From Melioribacteraceae bacterium (lineage in GTDB: Bacteria > Bacteroidota > Ignavibacteria > Ignavibacteriales > Melioribacteraceae): DNA of 64,000 nucleotides. A program made the translations under genes and the position numbers. The stretch covers positions 106,769 to 170,768 of the forward strand of contig JAKIUC010000002.1 of NCBI GenBank assembly GCA_021647785.1, given 5' to 3'. The notes under the pieces were generated by a model. It ran no database searches. It worked only from the letters and a program-made list of their open reading frames with translations, and was not told where the DNA came from. Shown here piece after piece: positions 53,001 to 61,014 of the stretch; position 1 is the first letter of the stretch, and each line of letters begins with the position of its first letter.

Positions 53001-54389
53001 TACAATGATAATTATCAACTGACCAAATAGAGCAGAACGAGTCATTTTTTTTGTACTACTATATGCAATTTTATCTAGTAAACTTTGCCTCTCTTTACCC
53101 TTTAAGTTTACTAATTTATCTCCTTGCGATGTAATTCTGAATGCAATATATTCAACAATAATTACAGCACCATCAATGATAATACCAAAATCTATAGCTC
53201 CAAGACTCATTAAGTTTGCATCCACACCAAAGATGTACATCAATGATAAAGCAAACAACAAACTAAGTGGAATTATAGATGCAACAACTAATCCGGAGCG
53301 GAAATTACCAAGCAACAACACTACCACAAAAATTACAATTAGAAAACCCAAAATTAAATTTTCAGTTATTGTATATGTTGTTTTATCAATTAATTCACTT
53401 CTATCTAAAAATCCGTTTATTACTATTCCCTTCGGAAGATTTTTTTGAATTTCTGCAATTCTCTCTTTAACTCTATCAATTGTTGCTTTAGAGTTAGCAT
53501 CTTTCAGCATCATTACTTGCCCAAGAACCTTCTCGCCCTCTCCGTTGGCAGTTATTGCACCAAACCGAGTGGCATGTCCGAACCCTACTTCTGCAATATC
53601 ACGAACATAAACAGGTACTCCATTTTTTGTTTTAACAACAATATTGCGAATGTCATCTAAAGATTTAGCTAAACCTTCACCTCTTATAAAGTAACTCTGA
53701 TTAGTTTTTTCAATGTAGCCGCCACCAACAACGCTGTTATTGTTTTCGAGAGCAGCATATATTTCCGAAAGTGAAATTCGCATTGCTCTAATTCTTTCAG
53801 GATTAACAGCTACTTCGTATTGTTTTAAATACCCACCCCAAGTGTTTACTTCAACAACTCCTTTAATGCCAGAGAGTTGCCGCCGTACAATCCAATCTTG
53901 AATTGTTCTCAAATCGGAAATTGAATAAGTGTTTTTATGTGCATCATCTGTATCAATAATATATTGATAAATCTCACCAAGCCCAGTAGTAATAGGTCCC
54001 ATATATGGAGTTCCAAAACCTTTGGGTATTTTTTCTTGAGCACTTTTAATTTTTTCTGCAATTAACTGACGCGGAAGATATGTTCCCATATCATCATCAA
54101 AAACTATAGTAACAACAGAAAGCCCAAATTTTGAAATTGAACGAATTTCAACCACTCCTGGTAAATTTGTCATTTCCAGTTCAACAGGGTAAGTTAAATA
54201 CTTTTCAACATCTTCAGTTGATAAATTGCGAGATGTTGTAATTACTTGAACTTGATTGTTTGTTACATCAGGTACAGCACCAATTGGTATTTGTGTAAGT
54301 GAATACAATCCAAAAACTACTATTCCGAGTGTAAATAATAAAACTATCAGTTTATGTGTTATGCTATAATTAACTAATTTATCAATCAT
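50049..54389 (-). CDS. CzcA-type RND efflux pump fused to a TolC-family outer-membrane domain
   Basis: 1446 residues in one frame. Residues 1 to about 1030 are a full heavy-metal RND pump: 'IDFGIIIDGAVIIVEY' is the divalent-cation (HME1) helix-4 signature, and the CusA methionine triad is absent ('GDFVIQPVL', 'ITGVRADLAIKIFG'), so Zn/Co/Ni-like or other divalent substrates are more likely than Cu(I). After a signal-like hydrophobic stretch ('LPLLLLFLLPIFTYGQN') the last 390 residues form a TolC/OEP protein ('FLTIDKALSIAIENNAGLKAEA' onward). The internal signal suggests cleavage to release the channel into the periplasm; such fusions are known in Bacteroidota. The promoter has 11-bp CTTAA repeats. 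Confidence 0.92.
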   Translation of the reverse strand: MIDKLVNYSITHKLIVLLFTLGIVVFGLYSLTQIPIGAVPDVTNNQVQVITTSRNLSTEDVEKYLTYPVELEMTNLPGVVEIRSISKFGLSVVTIVFDDDMGTYLPRQLIAEKIKSAQEKIPKGFGTPYMGPITTGLGEIYQYIIDTDDAHKNTYSISDLRTIQDWIVRRQLSGIKGVVEVNTWGGYLKQYEVAVNPERIRAMRISLSEIYAALENNNSVVGGGYIEKTNQSYFIRGEGLAKSLDDIRNIVVKTKNGVPVYVRDIAEVGFGHATRFGAITANGEGEKVLGQVMMLKDANSKATIDRVKERIAEIQKNLPKGIVINGFLDRSELIDKTTYTITENLILGFLIVIFVVVLLLGNFRSGLVVASIIPLSLLFALSLMYIFGVDANLMSLGAIDFGIIIDGAVIIVEYIAFRITSQGDKLVNLKGKERQSLLDKIAYSSTKKMTRSALFGQLIIIIVFIPILSLTGVEGKMFKPMALVFTFALLGTMILGFTYVPVISSLFLRPIDPNKKTISKRFMAFLMKLYKPSIYWALAHKKIVLTISVLLLTGTSILFVNMGAEFMPTLDEGDFVIQPVLKTGTSLSKTIETLTKMEKIIKQFPEVKDVVSRIGAAEVPTDPMSMEESDVIITLKPKDEWVSAKSKDELADKFKEALSIIPGIDYEFTQPIEMRFNELITGVRADLAIKIFGNDLDILDQKAKEIEAAIQNVDGASDIIVEKTAGLPQMSVIYNRQKIAKYGLNVQDLNNIITMGFAGLTAGTIFEGEKQFDLVIRFDDKHRTSIDDLRKASIALPSGQSLPLSEFAEIKLTKSPAKISRDETRRRIVIGVNVRNRDLASVVEDVQKIINKEIHLPVGYSISYGGQFENLENAKARLMIAVPIALFLIFIMLHFAFSSFKDALIIYSAIPFSAIGGVLLLYFRDLPFSISAGVGFIALFGIAVLNGIVLIEHFKELKEEGISDIHERIILGTKNRLRPVLLTAGAAALGFLPMAVSTNAGAEVQRPLATVVVGGLITATLLTMIVLPVLYSLLDNVKIKIPKVNGKSLPLLLLFLLPIFTYGQNIENKNFLTIDKALSIAIENNAGLKAEALSVKQAESITSLDFPKTDIYYSYDENNMAENNVPLDIWGVNQSFKFPTIYFTQNNRNKEKAKVQKQKYLLSELMLKREVSKAYYSIIYLKNVEVRYQFLDSLLTQFEKGAEMRYLLGETNNLEFLTAKAKKKEIEVLLEQTKEKVNGAYSQLYGWLQTDSNYLIPEIELPIIELTFADTLNNPGLSYYKQMLNTADYEVSLEKQNLLPDINLGLFRGSNNGPNSKNYFGFDVGVSIPLFFFEQSSKIEQTKIERQVIKQNYKDYAIKLNTKIESLISELKTYKSSVDYYQSTGKSLSRELLVNANKAFQNGEIDYFEYILLMHNSILIEMKYLDDLNKYNTTVLSLNYLVLNEL

Positions 54390-54434
54390 TTTTTATCCAT
54401 TTATAAATTACATATACAAATATATTTAGCTCTA

Positions 54435-54472
54435 CTTAGGTGTAGCTTAAAGTAATCTTAAGATATTCTTAA
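54435..54472 (-). promoter_or_regulatory. Four direct repeats at 11-bp spacing, OmpR-type regulator site (RND promoter)
   Basis: CTTAG at 54435 and CTTAA at 54446, 54457 and 54468 on the + strand (TTAAG on the transcribed side), each 11 bases apart. They lie 46-83 bases before the RND ATG and touch the end of the kinase gene. OmpR/PhoB-family dimers bind 11-bp direct repeats. Confidence 0.65.
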
Positions 54473-55836
54473 AAAAATATTTGGGCTTTAATGCCATTTT
54501 CGGAATGGTTTTGAAGTTTTACTTTAATCTTTAAAACTTCACTTGCTTTTTTTACTATCGAAAGCCCTAACCCACTACCTGCAATGTGCTTATGGTTTAA
54601 GGAATTAGACCGAAAGAATGGATTAAAAACTGATTCCAAATCTTCTTCTTTTATACCTACACCATAATCTGTAACTTCAATTATTACTTTTCCATTCTCT
54701 TTTAGAGTTATTATTTTAATAGCTCCATCTCGATGTGAATATTTTGCAGAATTTGAAATAATATTCTCCAATATCATATCTACGTAATAGGGGTCTGTTT
54801 CAACCTTGGCTTGGCTCTCATCTTCTATTAAAATATGAATGTTTTTCTCTTCAATTAGTTTTCTATGACGATAAATAGCATTGTCGATAAGTGATAATAC
54901 TGGCATAGTCTCTTTTCGTAAAGAGATATTTGCTTTATCAAACCGAGCCAATAATAAAAGCTGATCAACCCGCTCGGACATATTATCAATTTCAGAAATA
55001 CAATAATTTATTTTCTCTTTATACTCTTCTTCTTTGCGGGGTTTTCGCACTAATACTTCCAGCGTTCCTTTTATTACAGAAAGCGGGGTACGCAGTTCGT
55101 GCGAAGCATCATTTGTAAATTGTTTTTCACGTTCAAATGCGTTTTGCATTCTATCTAACAATTCATTTATGGAATTAGATAGAGTGTAAAGTTCATCTTT
55201 TGTTTCAGGAAGTTTAACTCTTTCACTTAAGTTGTTTTTAGTGATGCGGTTTGTTGTTTCTGTTATGTTTACAATTGGTTGTATATTTTTACCGGCAAGG
55301 TAGCGTGCAACAAAAAACAATAGTATAAGTACTAACGGAAATAAAATAAATAATACATTTCTCAGATTTTCTACAACCAATATAGTTCCCTCTAACGGTA
55401 CCGCTGTTAAGAGATATCCTTTTATATTACCGTTAGATGTAAAGGGAATTTGAATTTGCCTTATTGCTTTATCGCTTAATCTTGAATTAAAACTTTCTCC
55501 ATTCCCATATTCAGCAATGTATTGCAATTTCTGTACTTTTAAATTACTTGATCTATCTAAAACTTCTCCGAGGGTATCAACTATCTGTAAAAAGAATGGA
55601 ATTACCTCCGCTTCTTTGTGTTCGCGTTCTTGATTAAGAGCATTGTTATCGAAGTAAATACTATCTTGTTTTATAATAATATCTTTAAGGTGTTTATGCG
55701 ATTCGTAAACAAGAGCGGAATCCAAATTGGAATAGACAGTTGTTGAAACAATAAAATAAATGATTGCAAAAACAACTGCAATAACCGATGCGGTTGCAAC
55801 TAAAAAATATGAGGCGATTCTATCTTTAAATGTCAT
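54469..55836 (-). CDS. Sensor histidine kinase (CusS/CzcS-like)
   Basis: 455 residues: helix 1, a periplasmic domain of about 130 residues with a His/Glu-containing stretch ('ALNQEREHKEAEVIP'), helix 2, HAMP, HisKA ('NDASHELRTPLSVIKGTLEVL') and HATPase ('ENIISNSAKYS', 'GSGLGLSIVKK'). It ends shortly after the GLGL lid, at the normal place. It is 2 bases downstream of its response regulator. Metal sensing is inferred from neighbours. Confidence 0.9.
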   Translation of the reverse strand: MTFKDRIASYFLVATASVIAVVFAIIYFIVSTTVYSNLDSALVYESHKHLKDIIIKQDSIYFDNNALNQEREHKEAEVIPFFLQIVDTLGEVLDRSSNLKVQKLQYIAEYGNGESFNSRLSDKAIRQIQIPFTSNGNIKGYLLTAVPLEGTILVVENLRNVLFILFPLVLILLFFVARYLAGKNIQPIVNITETTNRITKNNLSERVKLPETKDELYTLSNSINELLDRMQNAFEREKQFTNDASHELRTPLSVIKGTLEVLVRKPRKEEEYKEKINYCISEIDNMSERVDQLLLLARFDKANISLRKETMPVLSLIDNAIYRHRKLIEEKNIHILIEDESQAKVETDPYYVDMILENIISNSAKYSHRDGAIKIITLKENGKVIIEVTDYGVGIKEEDLESVFNPFFRSNSLNHKHIAGSGLGLSIVKKASEVLKIKVKLQNHSENGIKAQIFF

Positions 55837-55838
55837 TC

Positions 55839-56507
55839 TTATAAATCCTTTGCAATGTAGCCAACACCCCTAATTGTTTTAATATGCGGACCAGACTCTT
55901 TCATATCCAATTTGTTTCTTAATGCATTTATATAAACATCAATTACACCAGTGTTGTACTCAAAATGGATATCCCACACACTTTCAATTATTTGTGTTCT
56001 TCTGCATACTTTCCCTTTGTTACGAAGAAGAAATTCAAACAAAGCAAATTCTTTTTGAGTTAAAAATATTTCCTCATCATTCTTAAATATTTGATGTGTT
56101 CTCGTATTCAATTCAATATTGCCAAGGGTAAATGTTTCGTGCTCGCCTGATTTAGGTCTTAGCTGTACTCTAATTCTCTCAAGGAGTTCATCAAATGCAA
56201 AAGGTTTTTTAATATAATCGTTTGCCCCTGATTGCAATCCGAAAATTGTATCTTGTACAGTATCCTTTGCAGTTAAGAAGATAATAGGTGTATCAGTATT
56301 GACTTTTCTATATTGATGGCAAACTTCTATTCCGCTAATTCCAGGAAGCATCCAATCGAGAAGAATTAAATCGTACTCGCCAGTAAGAGCAGTCTCTATA
56401 CCCATTGTACCATCGTTTGCAATATCAACAGCAAAAGATTCCTCTTCTAATCCTTGCTTTATAAAATTTGCAATTCCAGGTTCATCTTCTATAACTAATA
56501 TTCTCAT
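55839..56507 (-). CDS. OmpR-family response regulator (CusR/CzcR-like)
   Basis: 222 residues: receiver domain with Asp51 in 'LILLDWMLPG' and Lys near 101 ('DYIKKPFAF'), then the winged-helix DNA-binding domain ('ALFEFLLRNKGKVCRRTQI', 'VDVYINALRNKLD', 'IKTIRGVGYI'). Its own leader (56541-56567) has the same 11-bp CTTAA repeats as the RND promoter, which suggests autoregulation and control of the fused pump. Confidence 0.93.
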   Translation of the reverse strand: MRILVIEDEPGIANFIKQGLEEESFAVDIANDGTMGIETALTGEYDLILLDWMLPGISGIEVCHQYRKVNTDTPIIFLTAKDTVQDTIFGLQSGANDYIKKPFAFDELLERIRVQLRPKSGEHETFTLGNIELNTRTHQIFKNDEEIFLTQKEFALFEFLLRNKGKVCRRTQIIESVWDIHFEYNTGVIDVYINALRNKLDMKESGPHIKTIRGVGYIAKDL

Positions 56508-56540
56508 ACTGCAAACTTATTTATTTATAATTAAAATCAC

Positions 56541-56567
56541 CTTAACTCTTTCTTAAGATTTGCTTAA
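56541..56567 (-). promoter_or_regulatory. Three direct repeats at 11-bp spacing, OmpR-type regulator site (autoregulation)
   Basis: CTTAA at 56541, 56552 and 56563, with a weaker ATTAA at 56530 also in phase. They are 34-60 bases upstream of the regulator ATG. Same motif and period as 54435-54472. Confidence 0.65.
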
Positions 56568-56580
56568 AATGGAATTCTAA

Positions 56581-58797
56581 CTACTTCACCTTTGCTCTCT
56601 TAAGTCGTAACGAGTTACTAATAACTGAAACAGAACTAAACGACATTGCAAGTGCTCCAATCATAGGATTTAGGAAACCCAATGCTGCAAAGGGAATTCC
56701 AATAGTGTTATAAATAAAAGCCCAGAAAAGATTTTGCTTTATAGTTCTAATTGTCTTTTTGGAAAGATTAATTGCAGAGACAACGCTATTTAAATTACCA
56801 GTTATTAATGTTATATCTGATGATTCAATTGCAATGTCTGTTCCAGTTCCAATTGCAATTCCTAAATCGGCTGTTACCAATGCGGGTGAGTCGTTTATTC
56901 CATCGCCAACCATAGCAACTCTTTTACCACTTTTTTGTAATTCTTTTACCTTCTCCGCTTTCTGCTCCGGCATAACTTCAGCAAATAAATTATCTATTCC
57001 TACTCGCTTTGCAATTGCATTGGCGGTTTTTTCATTATCGCCAGTTAACATAAATATATTAAGTCCTAATTCTTTCATTTTTACTATTGCTTCAACTGAT
57101 GTAGATTTAATTGGGTCTTCAATTGCAAGCATACCAGCTAATTGATTATTGAGAGCACAGAAAATAACAGTCTTACCTTCTGAACTTAGTTCATCAAAAT
57201 TCTTTTGGATATCACTAATGTTTATTGAAAATTGTTCCATCAGTTTTTGGTTTCCTAAGGCTACTTTGTCACTACCTAACATTGCTGTAACCCCAAGCCC
57301 TGAGTGGCTTTGGAAAGATTTAGGTTCGCGAAAACTTACGCCCAACTTATTTCCATACTCCACAACAGCCGATGCTATTGGGTGTTCACTTTTTTTCTCT
57401 ATTGATGCAGCAAGAGAAATTAGTTCCTCTTCAGTAATATCAATAGGAATAATATCGGTAACAGTTGGAGTTCCTTCAGTGATTGTTCCAGTTTTATCTA
57501 AAACTATTGTATCAATTTTGTGAGCCATTTCGAGAGACTCACCATTCTTAATTAGGATACCACTCTGAGCACCCAGACCAGTTCCTACCATTATTGCTGT
57601 TGGGGTTGCGAGACCTAAAGCACAGGGACAAGCAATAATTAAAACTGCAACAAAATTAATTAGTGCAAAATTAATATTATTTGTCTCTGCAAAAAACATC
57701 CAACCTATAAATGTAGCAAATGCAATTAAAATTACGATTGGTACAAAAACGGACGATACTCTATCAGCAAGTTGCTGTATTGGGGCTTTGGAGCCTTGTG
57801 CTTCCTCAACCAATTTAATTATTTGTCCGAGAACAGAATTATCACCAAGTGCTGTAATCTCAAAATTGAATGAGCCAGTTTTATTTATAGTTCCGCCAAT
57901 TACTTTGGAAGCAATATTTTTTTCGGTGGGGATGCTTTCACCAGTGAGCATCGATTCATCTACAACCGAAGCCCCAGATTTAACAACACCATCTGCCGGA
58001 ATTTTCTCACCAGGTTTAATTACAACAATATTACCAACAGCCAATAATTCCAATTGTACAAGTTTCTCTTTTCCATTCTCTATTATTGTAGCTTCTTTAG
58101 GTTTTAGCTCTAACAATTTTTTAATTGCTCCACCGGTTTTTTTCTTTGCACGAACTTCGAGAAGTTTTCCTAATGTAATTAAAACTATAATTACGGCTGC
58201 AGTTTCAAAATATACGTGTGGTAGTTTGTCGTTTATTTTTAATAAGTTGGGGAAGAGTGTTGCAACGACACTGTAACCATAAGCAGCACCAGTACCAATA
58301 GCCACAAGGGAATTCATTTCAAAAGAAAAATGTTTTAGGTTTACCCAAAATATTTTGTAAAATCTTTTTCCTGAAATAAATATTATGGGTGTTGTTAAGA
58401 TTAGTAAAATTTTATTTGTAGAATCACTATTAAACATCCAAATATTTCTGAACCACTCAAAATCAATCAACATACTTATTATAAAAATTGGGAGTGTTAG
58501 AATTACAGAGAATAGTAAATCACTTTTTAATTTATTGTATTGTTCATCACTCTCATCTTCAATGGCAGTACCACTATCTTCGGTTCTAACTTTTTCAGTA
58601 TATAATTTGTAACCATATTTTTCAACTGCTTCTTTTGCAATATCGAGGCTTACGTTTTCGTCAACTTCAAACGAAACTTTTTCGCTTGCGTAATTAACAG
58701 TTACGTTTTCAATCCCTTCTATTTTATTAAGTGATTTCTCTACACGAGCCACGCAGCTTGCACAAGTCATCCCTTCTACTGGTAAATTATATTTCAT
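56581..58797 (-). CDS. copA: CopA-type Cu(I) P-type ATPase
   Basis: 738 residues. One N-terminal HMA domain with 'GMTCASCVARVEKSL', then the P1B-1 core: membrane site CPC in 'IIACPCALGLATPTAIM', phosphorylation site 'LDKTGTITEGTP', 'ESMLTGESIPTEK', 'MVGDGINDSPALVTADLGIA', and late helices with 'YNTIGIP' and 'MSFSSVSVISNSLRL'. It exports Cu(I) from the cytosol. It starts 2 bases after copZ, so donor chaperone and pump are one transcript. Confidence 0.96.
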   Translation of the reverse strand: MKYNLPVEGMTCASCVARVEKSLNKIEGIENVTVNYASEKVSFEVDENVSLDIAKEAVEKYGYKLYTEKVRTEDSGTAIEDESDEQYNKLKSDLLFSVILTLPIFIISMLIDFEWFRNIWMFNSDSTNKILLILTTPIIFISGKRFYKIFWVNLKHFSFEMNSLVAIGTGAAYGYSVVATLFPNLLKINDKLPHVYFETAAVIIVLITLGKLLEVRAKKKTGGAIKKLLELKPKEATIIENGKEKLVQLELLAVGNIVVIKPGEKIPADGVVKSGASVVDESMLTGESIPTEKNIASKVIGGTINKTGSFNFEITALGDNSVLGQIIKLVEEAQGSKAPIQQLADRVSSVFVPIVILIAFATFIGWMFFAETNNINFALINFVAVLIIACPCALGLATPTAIMVGTGLGAQSGILIKNGESLEMAHKIDTIVLDKTGTITEGTPTVTDIIPIDITEEELISLAASIEKKSEHPIASAVVEYGNKLGVSFREPKSFQSHSGLGVTAMLGSDKVALGNQKLMEQFSINISDIQKNFDELSSEGKTVIFCALNNQLAGMLAIEDPIKSTSVEAIVKMKELGLNIFMLTGDNEKTANAIAKRVGIDNLFAEVMPEQKAEKVKELQKSGKRVAMVGDGINDSPALVTADLGIAIGTGTDIAIESSDITLITGNLNSVVSAINLSKKTIRTIKQNLFWAFIYNTIGIPFAALGFLNPMIGALAMSFSSVSVISNSLRLKRAKVK

Positions 58798-58799
58798 AG

Positions 58800-58991
58800 T
58801 TATACTACCTTAAACCCAGCTTCTTCTATGGCAGTAGCAATTTTTGATTCATCTTCAGGTGTTTCGTATTCAACTTTAGCTGAACCAACTTCTACTTCAA
58901 AATTATTAAAATTTGCGTCACTTAATTCTGTTTTAACAGCCATCACACAATGGTTGCACGACATACCTGCAATACTAAAAGTCTTTTCCAT
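58800..58991 (-). CDS. copZ: Copper chaperone, HMA domain
   Basis: 63 residues forming a single HMA ferredoxin-like domain; the metal loop is 'GMSCNHCVMAV'. It carries Cu(I) in the cytosol to CopA, encoded 2 bases downstream. A GGAG ribosome site lies about 8 bases upstream. Confidence 0.93.
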   Translation of the reverse strand: MEKTFSIAGMSCNHCVMAVKTELSDANFNNFEVEVGSAKVEYETPEDESKIATAIEEAGFKVV

Positions 58992-59147
58992 TTTTTTACT
59001 CTCCTTAAATTATTTGATAAATAAAAATAGAGTGTTAAAAGTTATTAGCGTTATACAATTACTAAAAAATGTTATAAGATTTTATGGTTGGAATAATGCA
59101 ACAAAACTATTTGCATTTGATGAAACATTCATCCCGCAGAGGAGAAC

Positions 59148-59170
59148 ACAAGGGAATGTCTGTGAGACTC
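59148..59170 (+). repeat. 23-base repeat, left copy of an inverted pair
   Basis: This 23-base stretch, containing GTCTGTGAGACTC, recurs inverted at 61327-61349 with one mismatch. A shorter related copy (GTCTGTGAGAGTC, inverted) is at 61044-61056. The pair brackets about 2.1 kb with the HMA-AraC regulator and the PIN toxin-antitoxin genes. Confidence 0.65.
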
Positions 59171-59218
59171 CTGTTTGTATTTTTATTCTACGTTCCAAAA
59201 TTGAATTAAATTTGTATA

Positions 59219-59507
59219 GTGTCATCCCTCTGGGACTTTCTTTTAATTACTTTTATGGGTTGTTACCATAATGTCGCTCCTATGGAGCTAATATTTCTTT
59301 TAGTGCCAGAGGCACGAAATTATGGTAAATATCAAAGAATAGTAGAAGAGATAAGTGCCATCTACTGTAAGCATCCCTTTGGGAGGCACGGCACAATGTA
59401 CTTAAAAATTATTAAAATAAGGTTTGTCCGAAGGACTCACTTAGAGAAGTTTTTATAAAAGTGGGGTGAAATAAAAAAATGAATAATGCTGATTTATTAC
59501 ACCCCAC
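59219..59507. repeat. Composite palindromic repeat region downstream of the HMA-AraC gene
   Basis: Part of a 578-base gap before copZ. A series of small stems such as AGCTCC/GGAGCT-like 'GCTCCTATGGAGC' (59276-59288), 'GTGCCAGAGGCAC' (59304-59316), 'GTCCGAAGGAC' (59427-59437) and 'CCCTCTGGG' near 59224. A GTGGGGTG/CACCCCAC pair (59461-59468, 59500-59507) closes it. No credible gene; the short frames here are made of repeats. This looks like a dispersed multi-hairpin element. Confidence 0.55.
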
Positions 59508-59569
59508 CTTGAAGGTTAGATGAAAAATTATTCCGCTAAGAGATGCGGAACTGGTAAACAGGTGAAATA

Positions 59570-60163
59570 TTAATAATCCCCAATAGAATCAATGGATTTA
59601 CGAAGATTACTTTGATTGTTTTTGAATTGACTTGCAGTCATACCTGTAGTGTTTTTGAATTGGCGAGATAAATGCTGAACAGAACTATACCCTAAACGAT
59701 AAGAAATTTCACTAAGTGTTTGGTCTCCATATTTTAAAAACTCTTTTGCCTTCTCAATTTTTTGAAGAATAATATAATGCTCAATTGTTATTCCCTCAAT
59801 TTTAGAAAACAAAGAACTCAAATAATTATAATCTTTTCCAACCTTTTTACTTAATAGCTTAGAGAAGTTTATGGTCTCTAAATCAATCTCTTCATACTGT
59901 TGAATTGAGGAGATAACTTCATTTTTAACACTTTCAATTATTTTAGATTTTGCATCCTCTATTAATTCAAAACCATTTGCTTTTAGAACTTGTGAAATCT
60001 GCTGCAACGGCAATTCCTCTCTTGGTCTCGCTGTTTCCACTTCGCCTAAATTGATGGACAAAATCTTTACTCCAAGTTTTTCCAATTCCTCTTTCACTAC
60101 TTTAATGCAGCGAGGACAAACCATGTTTTTGATATAAAGTCTATTTTTGCTTTGCATAATCAT
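59570..60163 (-). CDS. Fusion of HMA-like metal domain to AraC-family DNA-binding domain
   Basis: 197 residues. Residues 1-75 look like an HMA domain: 'LYIKNMVCPRCIKVVKEELEKLG' has the MxCxxC loop with Pro-Arg between the Cys, then 'ILSINLGEVE' and 'LKANGFELI'. Residues 95-197 carry two helix-turn-helix units of the AraC type ('SKLLSKKVGKDYNYLSSLF', 'LSEISYRLGYSSVQHLSRQFK'). A one-component regulator that binds metal through the CxxC is inferred, with copZ-copA 0.6 kb downstream on the same strand as a probable target. The protein lacks the usual AraC cupin. Confidence 0.85.
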   Translation of the reverse strand: MIMQSKNRLYIKNMVCPRCIKVVKEELEKLGVKILSINLGEVETARPREELPLQQISQVLKANGFELIEDAKSKIIESVKNEVISSIQQYEEIDLETINFSKLLSKKVGKDYNYLSSLFSKIEGITIEHYIILQKIEKAKEFLKYGDQTLSEISYRLGYSSVQHLSRQFKNTTGMTASQFKNNQSNLRKSIDSIGDY

Positions 60164-60268
60164 TCATTAAATTATTTGAAAAATAAAATAATATATTAGA
60201 TAGGGAATTACAATTGATGTAATAATTGCTATTTCGACTATTATTTTTATACTTTATTGAGTGTGGTT

Positions 60269-60691
60269 CTATTTACTTTTCAAACTTTTTAAATACTCAT
60301 TAGGAGTCATTACAGGTATAGCAGATTTTTTGAAATCTTTTACGTTTCTAGTAATCAAAAGATTACAATCCATTTCTAAAGCACTATGGTATTGTAATGC
60401 ATCTTCAAAGTCTGAAAATTTTGATGAAAGTCCTTTAACTATTATTTTGTCTGTCAAGTCAGAAGTCTCAGAAATCACCTTGAACTTGCGAAGCTTTTCT
60501 TTAACAACTTCATTATCCTCAAATTTAGAGAGTAAATAAAATAGAGTCGAATATGAAAGGGCTGAGACAATCAACTTAACTTTCCCCTTATCGGCAATTG
60601 TTGCTATTTTTGCAGCAGAATCATAAAAGGGTTCTCTTTCACCAAGCAAGTCCAACATTACGTTGGTATCAATGAATAACTTATCTTTCAT
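60269..60691 (-). CDS. PIN-domain ribonuclease toxin (VapC-like)
   Basis: 140 residues with a PIN fold: 'LFIDTNVMLDLLGEREP' with the first catalytic Asp, 'VSALSYSTLFYLL', 'FSDFEDALQYHSALEMD' with further acidic residues, and 'LITRNVKDFKKSAIPVMTP'. Members cleave RNA such as tRNA. The start overlaps the antitoxin stop by 4 bases, the usual toxin-antitoxin coupling. Confidence 0.88.
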   Translation of the reverse strand: MKDKLFIDTNVMLDLLGEREPFYDSAAKIATIADKGKVKLIVSALSYSTLFYLLSKFEDNEVVKEKLRKFKVISETSDLTDKIIVKGLSSKFSDFEDALQYHSALEMDCNLLITRNVKDFKKSAIPVMTPNEYLKSLKSK

Positions 60692-60945
60692 TTGTATTTT
60701 TCCGATAAATAATCACTATATGCTTTTTTATAATCTAGATCTATCGGTATCTTTACTCCTGTTGCCATACTTTTAATAAAAGGGGATATCTCTATATCAT
60801 CTTTTGAGCCTGAAGAGTCCTTATCAATTAAGGATTTAAGATAGGATTCAATCATTCGTGAAAGACTCCTTTTGTGTGAAGAAGCATATTCTTTTGCCCT
60901 ATCAATCACAGATTCATCAAGTTTTAGTGTTAGCTTTTTATCCAT
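60688..60945 (-). CDS. DUF6364-like antitoxin (ribbon-helix-helix)
   Basis: 85 residues. N-terminal 'DKKLTLKLDESVIDRAKEYASSHKR'-type strand-helix (partly quoted) fits RHH antitoxins of the DUF6364 kind, followed by an acidic/Pro tail ('PFIKSMATGVKIPIDLDY') that would wrap the toxin. It is directly upstream of and overlaps the PIN toxin gene. A 10-bp palindrome 17 bases before the ATG is a likely operator. Confidence 0.8.
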   Translation of the reverse strand: MDKKLTLKLDESVIDRAKEYASSHKRSLSRMIESYLKSLIDKDSSGSKDDIEISPFIKSMATGVKIPIDLDYKKAYSDYLSEKYK

Positions 60946-60961
60946 AATTTAATTCCATTAA

Positions 60962-60971
60962 TGTACGTACA
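60962..60971. promoter_or_regulatory. Palindrome TGTACGTACA, probable toxin-antitoxin operator
   Basis: Perfect 10-bp palindrome 17 bases upstream of the antitoxin ATG; RHH antitoxins usually repress through such sites. Confidence 0.5.
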
Positions 60972-61014
60972 AATATAATAATAGAATCCGTGCTTATCAA
61001 GTTTTAGAAGGCTT

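Noticed and set aside
59219..59458. 79-codon plus-strand frame downstream of copZ
   Set aside because: Composed of short palindromes typical of dispersed repeats; no ribosome site.
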